From contig CANIMM010000156.1 of assembly GCA_947468255.1 (NCBI GenBank), forward strand, positions 1 through 7,215: a stretch of DNA of 7,215 bases, in the 5' to 3' direction. Position numbers and translations under genes: made by a program. The stretch is from Chitinophagaceae bacterium (GTDB lineage: Bacteria; Bacteroidota; Bacteroidia; Chitinophagales; Chitinophagaceae). The notes beneath the pieces were generated by a model. The model was not told where the DNA came from and ran no database searches. It saw only the letters and a program-made list of their open reading frames with translations. This document shows positions 1 through 6,651 of this stretch, in pieces (positions within the stretch are counted from its first letter, which is position 1; every line of letters starts with the position of its first letter).

Positions 1-376
1 GAGGGATAATCTGTTTGGAAACATACAATAGTCCAAGTACATTGGTATTGACCATGGTTTCCCAATCATTGATATCAGCATTTTCGAATGAATCTTTTCC
101 TGCCGCAAGCCCCGCATTGTTGATTAGCAGGTCAATCTGTCGCCATTCTGGTGAAAGGGTGCCTAGATTTTCTGCTACCGCTTCTCTATCTTGCACATCA
201 AAAACCAATGCGAGCACTGAGGTTGAAAATTTTTTTTCTAATTCAATTTTCAATGCATGTAGCCGGTCGGCTCTTCGACCGGTAATAATGAGCCGATCAC
301 CATTGGCTGCATATTTTTTTGCACAGGCTGCTCCAATTCCTGAAGTAGCGCCTGTTATTAATACTGTTTTATTCAT
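1..376 (-). CDS. Short-chain dehydrogenase/reductase, YdfG-like (N-terminal 125 residues, cut by window edge)
   Basis: An NAD(P)-dependent SDR oxidoreductase, probably cytoplasmic. Reading from ATG at 376-374 gives 125 residues with no stop before the window edge. The Rossmann nucleotide-binding motif TGATSGIG is at residues 8-15, a GRR at 33-35 follows the second strand (arginines there usually favour NADPH), an FDV at 59-61 matches the adenine-contacting Asp-Val, NNAG is at 86-89, and NTNVLG at 110-115 carries the structural Asn of the SDR tetrad. The stretch PEWRQIDLLINNAGLAAG and the following DWETM closely resemble E. coli YdfG (3-hydroxy acid / L-allo-threonine dehydrogenase, 248 residues), so about half the protein is present; the catalytic Ser, Tyr and Lys lie outside the window. 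The exact substrate is not decidable. It starts 65 bases after the stop of the upstream surface-protein gene on the same strand, with a purine run (AAAAAGAG) directly before the ATG, and could be read through from that gene. Confidence 0.93.
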   Translation of the reverse strand, partial: MNKTVLITGATSGIGAACAKKYAANGDRLIITGRRADRLHALKIELEKKFSTSVLALVFDVQDREAVAENLGTLSPEWRQIDLLINNAGLAAGKDSFENADINDWETMVNTNVLGLLYVSKQIIP

Positions 377-441
377 CTCTTTTTATTGTTGTTGTGCAAA
401 TCAGGTTCATTGAAATTGAAATTCAATCAGCCAATTTGTAT

Positions 442-3075
442 TTATCTGAGCAACACAACGGTTCCCTGTTTTTTAATAATTTTCCCTAAATAAGTTTCCC
501 CCTCTGCCATCCACACAAATGTGCCGGGGTCTTGTTGGTTTCCTTTAAAGGTTCCGTCCCAGCCTTTCCCTTTTACCGATGTGGTAAATAATAATTGCCC
601 CCATCGGTTGAATACGCTGAATAATTTAAGTGACCGCATGCCCATTAAGATCGGTCTTATAACATCATTGTTGCCATCATTGTTTGGAGTAAATGCCCCA
701 GGAACATAAAAACCTGGCGCAATTTTATACACTTTTATTCGAATATTGTCAATTGCCTTGCATCCTCCAGTACTTATTGCGGTTAATTGATAGGTAATAC
801 TCTCCTGGGGAGTGGCTATTGGATTGGCAATGGTGGGATTGCTCAACCAGTTGGCAGGCTCCCATAAGTAAGTAACGCCACCACTGCCATTTAACACTAT
901 TGGCTCATCTATTACCACTGAAGTATCTGGTCCTGCATTTGCCTGGAAAATGGAGTCTACCGAAACGATGATGCTATCGAAGATCGATTTATTGCAGCCC
1001 AAAGTATCTTTTACTTCCACCTTAAATTCTGTGGTAAACGGAAGGGCAACGGCTATGGGATTAGCAATATTTGGGGCCGTTAAATATTGAGCGGGTGTCC
1101 AAATATAGATACTGCCCCCTGTTGCCTTTAGTTGTGCAGGATCCCCAAAACAAACGATCGTGTCTTTTCCTGCATTTGCAATTGGCGTGGGTGCTGTTCG
1201 GATGGTTATTTGATCCTGACTCTGACATTTTCCAATATTTCCAACTACGGTATAGGTTATGGACGCAACCAATGGAGTGGCGATAGGATTTTTAAGGGTA
1301 CTACTGCTTAAATAGGTGGCAGGGCTCCATTTAAAACTGAGTGCATCACTTACTGTATTAAGAATAAATCCACCGGGGGTGCAAATGGTAGTGTCATTTC
1401 CCGCATTGATAGTTGCAAATGGTTTTACATCTACAAAAACAGAATCACTGTTTTTACAACCGTCAAAATCAATAAAACTTACAAAATATTTTGTGGGGAT
1501 ATCGGGACTAATCAAAGGGTTTGCTGAGGTAGTACTACTGATACTATAGTTGGGGGTCCATACAAAATTTCCGATACTACTGGTTTTTAATTGTAAGGTG
1601 TCAATTGTACAGATTAATGTATCATGGGTATTGAGTCCAATGGGGGGGCCATTGAGTATTGTAATGTTTTTCTTGATGGTATCGGTGCATCCAAAAGTAT
1701 TGCTCACAATGAGTTGTGTCAAGTAGGTACCCGCTGAAAAATAGGTATAGCTGGGGTTTTTTATGTTGCTGGTATCATTGAAAGTAAAAGGGTTGCCAAA
1801 ATTCCAGTGCCATCCTGTGGGGATCCCAAATTGGGTGGTTGTATTGTCTAAAAACTTAAAAGGTACCCCTTTACAAAAGGGGCCATCGGCCTTAAAATCG
1901 GGAAAAAAACCGGGATATACTTTTACTGAAATTGAATCTGAGTTGATACAAAACCCTCCTAAGGAAACCGTTAATTTCACTTTGTATACACCGGTGTCTG
2001 AGTATGTATGTATAGGGGTTGGGAGGGCACTGGAATTGTTTGAACCCGATAAGGGGTTGCCAAAATCCCAGGTGTAGAGTACGTCGGAAGGATTAGTGGC
2101 GGAATTAGAAAAATTAACTCCAAACCCATCACAAGTAGTTGCTTTGGGGTCCAATTTAGCAGTTATCGGTAAGCAATCTTTTACTTGAATGTGGAGCTCC
2201 TTGCGGGTTTCTCCTACATATTGTCCAGCCCTGGTTTCAATAACACAAACCGTAATTACAAATTCACCACCCGTTGAATTGGGCATGGGGGAGATTCCAC
2301 TAATCAAACCAGTTGAAGCATTGATCGTAACATTGGGTCCCATCGGTCCAGATCCAGAATAGGGAGAAATATAGCCTACTTCTGAATAGGGAGGTGCTCC
2401 AGCAGGGTTAGGTGCAGGAAGGGTGGTGGTGCCTCCTGTAAATGCTGAGCAGAGGGAATAAGTTAGCTCATCTCCATCTTTATCAGTAGCAGAAAAGGGG
2501 TAGGTGAAATAGGTTCCACCACATACAACGGCCGTATCATTTACTGGAAAATCAGGGCTACTGTTTTTGTTGGCATTGGGTACCAACGAATTGGTGCCTG
2601 GTATTGAAATGGAGTAGGTATTTCCAACATTGGCTGAGTTCTGTACATTTTGCATGTTGGCAATTCTGCAGCATCGTTGGTAACTAATGGTATATCCGGT
2701 GGCGGATGGAGCCAGCTCAATACTATTCAGTTCGTATACCACTACAGTATAATAACATCCTCGCTGATCTAAGGAAATGCAGGGGTCATCTGTTTCTTTG
2801 CTGAGATTATAGTTTTTAGTGATGCTTACCGATGGATTTGCAGCTACAAGGTTTGAACCGGTCTCAAAGATGGTAAAATTAATCGGATTGGTAAGTTGTC
2901 CGGCGGTGGGATTGCAACTCATATAAACCGTTAGTGAAATCTTGTAACGCAGGTAAGCTGGATTGGATAAGCCAGCCCCAAGGTATTGATATGTAAAATA
3001 GCCGCCTTTAATATGCGCCGAAAAAGCATGGAAAAGCGAAAAGGATAAAAAAAGTGAAAATAAAAACTTCTTCAT
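442..3075 (-). CDS. Secreted PKD/Ig-like repeat protein with gliding-motility-associated (type B) C-terminal sorting domain
   Basis: A large cell-surface or secreted protein, 877 residues, predicted substrate of the type IX secretion system. Residues 1-20 are a Sec signal peptide (MKK, then an F/L/S-rich core, cleavage near FSA-HIKGG). Residues 21-160 form a conserved but unnamed N-terminal domain beginning HIKGGYFTYQYLG and containing the YQRCCR motif at 132-137. Residues about 185-300 resemble a cadherin-like/Ig fold (SATDKDGDELTYSL, then INASTGLISG). Two PKD domains follow at about 306-388 and 393-474, with the signatures YTWDFGNP/HTYSDTGVYKVKLTV and WHWNFGNP/YTYFSAGTYLTQLIV. Four Ig-like repeats occupy 476-783. 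Residues 787-877 are the sorting domain: VPGAFTPNNDGNNDV, LFSVFNRWGQLLF, GWDGTFKGN, and a final GTVVLLR. The family is known for export across the outer membrane with cleavage or anchoring; role here (adhesion, gliding, matrix) is inference. No PorP/SprF-like partner gene lies beside it. Confidence 0.93.
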   Translation of the reverse strand: MKKFLFSLFLSFSLFHAFSAHIKGGYFTYQYLGAGLSNPAYLRYKISLTVYMSCNPTAGQLTNPINFTIFETGSNLVAANPSVSITKNYNLSKETDDPCISLDQRGCYYTVVVYELNSIELAPSATGYTISYQRCCRIANMQNVQNSANVGNTYSISIPGTNSLVPNANKNSSPDFPVNDTAVVCGGTYFTYPFSATDKDGDELTYSLCSAFTGGTTTLPAPNPAGAPPYSEVGYISPYSGSGPMGPNVTINASTGLISGISPMPNSTGGEFVITVCVIETRAGQYVGETRKELHIQVKDCLPITAKLDPKATTCDGFGVNFSNSATNPSDVLYTWDFGNPLSGSNNSSALPTPIHTYSDTGVYKVKLTVSLGGFCINSDSISVKVYPGFFPDFKADGPFCKGVPFKFLDNTTTQFGIPTGWHWNFGNPFTFNDTSNIKNPSYTYFSAGTYLTQLIVSNTFGCTDTIKKNITILNGPPIGLNTHDTLICTIDTLQLKTSSIGNFVWTPNYSISSTTSANPLISPDIPTKYFVSFIDFDGCKNSDSVFVDVKPFATINAGNDTTICTPGGFILNTVSDALSFKWSPATYLSSSTLKNPIATPLVASITYTVVGNIGKCQSQDQITIRTAPTPIANAGKDTIVCFGDPAQLKATGGSIYIWTPAQYLTAPNIANPIAVALPFTTEFKVEVKDTLGCNKSIFDSIIVSVDSIFQANAGPDTSVVIDEPIVLNGSGGVTYLWEPANWLSNPTIANPIATPQESITYQLTAISTGGCKAIDNIRIKVYKIAPGFYVPGAFTPNNDGNNDVIRPILMGMRSLKLFSVFNRWGQLLFTTSVKGKGWDGTFKGNQQDPGTFVWMAEGETYLGKIIKKQGTVVLLR
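727..1650 (-). repeat. Four tandem Ig-like protein repeats (about 77 residues each) within the surface protein
   Basis: Residues 476-783 of the surface protein hold four copies of one module. The last three each begin with an NAG(N/K/P)DT motif (residues 557, 634 and 713, so spaced 77 and 79), continue with a WxPAxxLS/T core (WSPATYLS, WTPAQYLT, WEPANWLS) and an N-P-I-A strand (596, 672, 751), and end with a Gly-Cys-containing strand before the next linker. The first copy (476-552) is more diverged but keeps WTPN, NPLI and FDGC. The copies are recognisable at protein level but clearly different in DNA sequence, so they are old duplications rather than a fresh expansion. Such repeats usually act as stalks that hold a ligand-binding part away from the cell. 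Confidence 0.8.
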
Positions 3076-3239
3076 AATCAGCTAAATGAGCAAATACTCA
3101 TCATAAAATTAGCCAAAAACTAACTCTCATTGCAACTGATATTTGTTAAAAATTAAAATAGGTCAAACTCTTTTTGCTAATCTTTACCTTATTGGGCTGA
3201 TATAAGCCTTAGCAAAATTGGATTTCAATGGGGGAATGA

Positions 3240-3247
3240 CAAAATTA
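3240..3247 (-). promoter_or_regulatory. Possible -7 element (TAATTTTG) upstream of the surface-protein gene
   Basis: Read on the minus strand this is TAATTTTG, which fits the Bacteroidota sigma-ABfr -7 consensus TAnnTTTG. It lies about 165 bases before the ATG at 3075, just after the DUF5916 stop. No TTTG is seen at the expected -33 distance, and one such 8-mer can easily arise by chance in AT-rich DNA. The rest of the 191-base gap 3076-3266 shows no RNA gene or strong terminator hairpin. Confidence 0.18.
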
Positions 3248-3266
3248 ACTGCGCTTTAATTTTTAA

Positions 3267-5513
3267 TTACAGATTGAGCCAGTAATTCATTTTAAAGACC
3301 AAGGCCCTATTTTTATTCTTCATGAGAGGGTCTGTAAAATAATTGTCACTATATACTAGGAAGATGTCACTCATGGGTTTATAACGCCATTGAATCTTAC
3401 TATTGATATTAAAATTATTGCGCTGATTATTATATTGTAAAAAAGTGGACCAGGATAAGTTATTGGAGAAATTAATTTCAATTCTTGGAGCAATTAGGAA
3501 AAGATTGCTGGAGCCATATTTTTCCGGAAATGCTAATCTGGCTTGCTGAAAACTAAAGCCAAAATTACCCCAAGGCTGAATCCTGTATTTTGTTATTAAA
3601 TCGTATTGAAGGATACTGCCATTGAAAAAATTTCCTCCGTTTAACAAGAGCGTATAAGATATTTTCTTTTTGATATCAGATCCATAGGTAATAGAGCCTG
3701 TGGCTGCCCTGTATTTTCCAGGTGGAATTGGCAACTTATCTGTAAAGGAAGTATTAAAGAGAAGATTGTTTGCATCAAATGAAGATCCTACTATCAGACT
3801 GGAAGTATTTTTGAATGAAAATTCAAGGGTTAAATCATGGATACTTTGATTAAAAGAATGGTTGGGATTTAAAAAAATAATATTGCCTAACCCAAGTTTG
3901 ATCTGAGTAATCTTTCCTTTTTTTGGATAAAATGTATGCTTGATTTCATTATAAATTTGCTTGTATCCAAGTCGGGTTACCGTACCCAGCAGGGCATCAT
4001 AATTTTCGATATGGCTGATGAATCCCATGTCGGCATAATACTTATCGGTAATTTGTGTATAGTCAACAATAAAATTCCATTCTTTTGAAAAGTATCCACC
4101 ACCCGTATTGGTATAATATCCAGGTGTCTTAATCCCGTCTTTAAAAGATAAATGATGTCCGCTCCAAGCATTCCATTTTCCGGAATTATCTAAGAAATTA
4201 TATTCGATTCCAGCATTCCTTCCATACCTATCTAAAGGGTCTATAAATCGATGATCTTTATCTTCCAAACCCTGTCGGTTTAAAAAATATCCCTTTATAG
4301 ATGAGCGAGCTTGCACCTGTTCATTAAAAGTAATGGCCGTATAATTTTGTGCCGCCGCATCATTTTTGGCAAGCGTTTGCATATTCATTAAACCGATTCT
4401 AGTTTTTTTGCTAATATTTCCACTGATGCGAACACCAGCTGCAATCGGTATCTTATTTCCGTTTTTGTCAAGCCCAATCGTTCTAGAGTAAAATGGCCGG
4501 ATGGGCGGAATACCAAAATTTGAAAACAAGTCATCATTTTCCAGAAAAAAAGTTCTTTTTTCTGGAAAAAAAATATCGAATCTAGTTAGGTTGGTTACCT
4601 GCTGATCTGCCTCCACCTGAGAAAAATCAGGATTGACAGTAAGGTCCAAGTTTAATGAGGAGGTAAGGGCGATTTTTGAATCGAAGCCACCATTTAATTT
4701 TCCAGTCCATGGAGCATTGGCTTCTTTATCGGAAGATTGAAAACTAGATACATAGGGTATTGTAGATATGTTGGTGCCCGGGGCCGGCGGTGGCGTATTC
4801 CAATTAAGTGAACCAGCATAGCCGAAATCGAAAAACGGGAAATTGGTGGGCATTTTTGTCCAACTAGAGAATTCATTATTTTTTACATCGGTTCTTAAAA
4901 AATTGATACCCCATTTTGTTTTTCCTTCTTTAAAACGTAGGGTCTTGAAAGGAATAGCGATTTCTGCAATCCAATAGTTTGGATGCCTAGTAGTTGCTGA
5001 AATCCATTTGTTATCCCAGCTAAAACTCAATTCTCCATTGTTTTGTCCACTTGCAACTAGGTCTTCAGATTGAACATTGTATGGGGTGATGCTAAATAAA
5101 AATCCATTGGTCCGTTGGTTTACCGGGTCAATGGCAATGGTTACGGCATCACTCATAAAAAAACCCTGATCTCTTTTCAATGATTGTACTACATAATAGT
5201 TGGTGTCAATGGCTTTGATTCCTATGTATAGAAATTGGTCGTCATAGCTCATCTTCACATAGGTCTGTCGCACGGGTCTTCCTACATCGTTTGGCCATTT
5301 TTTCCAAAAATCACTTGTCTGCCCAGCAGACTCCCATGCCGCTTCATCCAATAGTCCATCTATTTTTATTTTGGAGCTTGCTTTGCTGATATTGACCTTA
5401 AATTTTTCCTGAAAATCCAAAATGTTTTGCGAAGCCCCACTAAGAAATAAAAAAAGCAGCAGAAGTAAAACCGTATTAATTTTTGTGATCATGAAATAAT
5501 GCTTTTTGATCAT
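3267..5513 (-). CDS. CBM9-like / DUF5916 outer-membrane beta-barrel protein
   Basis: A 748-residue predicted outer-membrane protein of unknown function. Met1 (5513) and Met8 (5492) are both possible starts; either gives a signal peptide (core LLLLLFLFLSGAS, likely cleavage before Gln29), and neither has a Shine-Dalgarno site, so the longer one is kept. Residues about 37-240 are a carbohydrate-binding family 9-like domain: IKIDGLLDEAAWESA near 49-63, YDDQFLYIGIKAID near 90-103, AEIAIPFKTLRF near 183-194 and WGINFLRTD near 201-209. The DUF5916 hallmark, NPDFSQVEADQQVTNLTRFD with FFPEKRTFFLEN, spans 294-326. The remainder has alternating polar/hydrophobic strands typical of a barrel, the near-terminal pattern IQWRYKPMSDIFLVYSDNY, and ends in an aromatic strand (MNYWLNL). 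Length is normal for the family. Carbohydrate or metal binding is only suggested by the CBM9-like fold. It stands alone: no SusC/SusD, TonB receptor or glycoside hydrolase is adjacent. Confidence 0.93.
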   Translation of the reverse strand: MIKKHYFMITKINTVLLLLLFLFLSGASQNILDFQEKFKVNISKASSKIKIDGLLDEAAWESAGQTSDFWKKWPNDVGRPVRQTYVKMSYDDQFLYIGIKAIDTNYYVVQSLKRDQGFFMSDAVTIAIDPVNQRTNGFLFSITPYNVQSEDLVASGQNNGELSFSWDNKWISATTRHPNYWIAEIAIPFKTLRFKEGKTKWGINFLRTDVKNNEFSSWTKMPTNFPFFDFGYAGSLNWNTPPPAPGTNISTIPYVSSFQSSDKEANAPWTGKLNGGFDSKIALTSSLNLDLTVNPDFSQVEADQQVTNLTRFDIFFPEKRTFFLENDDLFSNFGIPPIRPFYSRTIGLDKNGNKIPIAAGVRISGNISKKTRIGLMNMQTLAKNDAAAQNYTAITFNEQVQARSSIKGYFLNRQGLEDKDHRFIDPLDRYGRNAGIEYNFLDNSGKWNAWSGHHLSFKDGIKTPGYYTNTGGGYFSKEWNFIVDYTQITDKYYADMGFISHIENYDALLGTVTRLGYKQIYNEIKHTFYPKKGKITQIKLGLGNIIFLNPNHSFNQSIHDLTLEFSFKNTSSLIVGSSFDANNLLFNTSFTDKLPIPPGKYRAATGSITYGSDIKKKISYTLLLNGGNFFNGSILQYDLITKYRIQPWGNFGFSFQQARLAFPEKYGSSNLFLIAPRIEINFSNNLSWSTFLQYNNQRNNFNINSKIQWRYKPMSDIFLVYSDNYFTDPLMKNKNRALVFKMNYWLNL
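4537..4569. repeat. Perfect 14-bp inverted repeat, 5-base loop, inside the DUF5916 gene
   Basis: The arms are 4537-4550 (TTTTCCAGAAAAAA) and 4556-4569 (TTTTTTCTGGAAAA), exact reverse complements separated by AGTTC. The repeat codes for the FFPEKRTFFLEN motif on the minus strand, where two Phe-Phe pairs and two Glu codons naturally give T-rich then A-rich stretches. The transcript could fold into a 14-pair hairpin. No role is known; it may be a coding by-product. Confidence 0.9.
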
Positions 5514-5647
5514 TCAATGCGGAGCCGTTGTTGCGCAGTATCATGACTTTTACAAGTAGTAATTTATAATGTTTTGAGGGATTTTTATATTAGGTATTTA
5601 AAATTAAACTGGTTAAATATTTACATTTTAATAGATTTTAAACATAG

Positions 5648-5655
5648 CAAAGGTA
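5648..5655 (-). promoter_or_regulatory. Possible -7 promoter element (TACCTTTG) for the DUF5916 gene
   Basis: On the minus strand the bases read TACCTTTG, an exact fit to the Bacteroidota -7 consensus TAnnTTTG. It is the only such match I found in the 279-base gap 5514-5792, and it would give a leader of roughly 125 bases before the ATG at 5513. The expected TTTG near -33 is not present (an A-run followed by GTCCCC sits there), so support is partial. Otherwise the gap is AT-rich and shows no gene. Confidence 0.33.
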
Positions 5656-5706
5656 CTGAAGGGAATTAAATGGGGACTTTTTTTCTGAAAATTGTGCTAG
5701 GCTTGA

Positions 5707-5726
5707 TATAAAATGTGTGTTTTATA
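5707..5726. repeat. Short AT-only inverted repeat downstream of the hydrolase gene
   Basis: TATAAAA (5707-5713) and TTTTATA (5720-5726) are perfect 7-base inverted arms around TGTGTG. It lies 67 bases beyond the hydrolase stop and upstream of the candidate DUF5916 -7 element. The all-A/T stem is weak and is not followed on the minus strand by a T-run, so it does not look like an ordinary intrinsic terminator; a protein-binding site or chance are alternatives. Confidence 0.3.
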
Positions 5727-5792
5727 ATCCAGCAATGTCATTGTCAGCTTAGTTTCTTCACCTATCGATTTTGTCAGTGTTGCGTAAGTATA

Positions 5793-6608
5793 TCAAATTA
5801 ATTTCAAAAAATGATACAGTATTTCATTCGACTTTTCTGTCTCTTCCAGCATTCCCATATGGGCTGATTTTGCTAAAATATGGATATGAGCTTGTGCAGG
5901 AAGATAACATTGCTCAAGGCTGCTTTGCAAAGGAATCACATTGTCTTTTTCGCCGATGATAAATAGGATGGCTTTTGGAAATTTTTTCAGCACCGAAGTT
6001 CTATCTGGCCTTTGTATCATGGCCTCATAATATTGAATGAGTGCATGTGGACTAAAATTCTTCGCTTTATGGATTAGCTCATTTATTTCAGCTGGGTGAT
6101 TATTAGTAAATTCTTGGGAGAACAGCCCGGGAATACTGGTTTGTAAAAATGGGTAGCTTCCCTTGTCTTTAATAAAATGGATGGCTTTGGCTCTTGCCAA
6201 TTTTTTTTCTTCATTGTCTGCATAGGCAGTGGAATGAAATAGGCCAAAAGCAGCAAGGAGCTGCGGGTACTTTTCAGCAAAAGCCAGCGTAATATATCCT
6301 CCCATACTATGGCCGATCATTATGATCTCTTCTGAACCTTCATTTCCTTGTTGATGAAAGTCGTCTGCTAAGATTGCTTTGATTACCTCGGCGTAGGTTG
6401 CTATATTTCCATCAGATAAAAGTTCGGATCTTCCACTGCCTGGAATATCAGGAATGAGTAGTCGAAAATGATTTTCAAGGAAAGCTATTTGGTTGTTCCA
6501 AATTGATCCATCCTCCGCAAAGCCATGTAAAAGCATCACTCGTTTACCTTTTCCTATCGTTCGATAAAAAATGTTGGAATGATTATATTGTAAATTATTT
6601 TCTGTCAA
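5793..6608 (-). CDS. Alpha/beta hydrolase (TTG start)
   Basis: A 271-residue alpha/beta-hydrolase-fold enzyme, no signal peptide, so cytoplasmic; substrate unknown (esterase, lactonase or similar). The oxyanion-hole motif LLHGFAEDGSIW is at residues 26-37, the DIPGSGRS turn at 54-61, the nucleophile elbow GHSMGG at 99-104 (Ser101), the acid in IIGEKDNVIP at 217-226 (Asp222), and the catalytic His250 in SAHMGMLEE. The cap region is about 125-205. All triad residues are present, so it should be active. The start is set by an in-frame TAA at 6615-6617: the only usual start before the conserved core is TTG at 6608-6606, since the first ATG is residue 25, too late to keep the first strand. No Shine-Dalgarno is visible. 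It begins 43 bases after the stop of the upstream membrane-protein gene and is probably co-transcribed with it. Confidence 0.92.
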   Translation of the reverse strand: MTENNLQYNHSNIFYRTIGKGKRVMLLHGFAEDGSIWNNQIAFLENHFRLLIPDIPGSGRSELLSDGNIATYAEVIKAILADDFHQQGNEGSEEIIMIGHSMGGYITLAFAEKYPQLLAAFGLFHSTAYADNEEKKLARAKAIHFIKDKGSYPFLQTSIPGLFSQEFTNNHPAEINELIHKAKNFSPHALIQYYEAMIQRPDRTSVLKKFPKAILFIIGEKDNVIPLQSSLEQCYLPAQAHIHILAKSAHMGMLEETEKSNEILYHFLKLI

Positions 6609-6651
6609 TATTATTTATTCTACAATTGTTAAAATAAAGGGATACAAAAAT

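Noticed and set aside
15..413. Plus-strand open frame of 132 codons.
   Set aside because: It is antisense to the SDR gene, whose minus-strand product has all N-terminal SDR motifs; the plus-strand product is serine-rich and featureless.
415..427. Palindrome ATTGAAATTCAAT between the surface-protein and SDR genes.
   Set aside because: Six-base arms around a single base cannot form a stable hairpin, and AT-rich palindromes of this size are expected by chance; no evidence for an operator.
727..1650. Ig-like repeat region as a recombining DNA repeat or CRISPR-like array.
   Set aside because: Copies are similar only at protein level, about 230 bases apart and diverged in DNA, with no identical short repeats or spacers.
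521..2077. Plus-strand open frames at 521-709, 1071-1286, 1316-1549 and 1763-2077.
   Set aside because: All are inside the minus-strand surface-protein gene with continuous recognisable domains; their products show no motifs and no sensible start context.
3195..3208. GGCT-GATATA-AGCC hairpin as a terminator after the DUF5916 gene.
   Set aside because: Only four paired bases and no T-run after it on the minus strand; too weak to support a terminator call.
3977..4876. Minus-strand open frames at 3977-4171 and 4694-4876.
   Set aside because: They are out-of-frame shadows within the intact DUF5916 gene.
5771..6280. Short open frames at 5771-5959 (plus) and 6083-6280 (minus).
   Set aside because: Both overlap the alpha/beta hydrolase, whose catalytic motifs fix the true frame.
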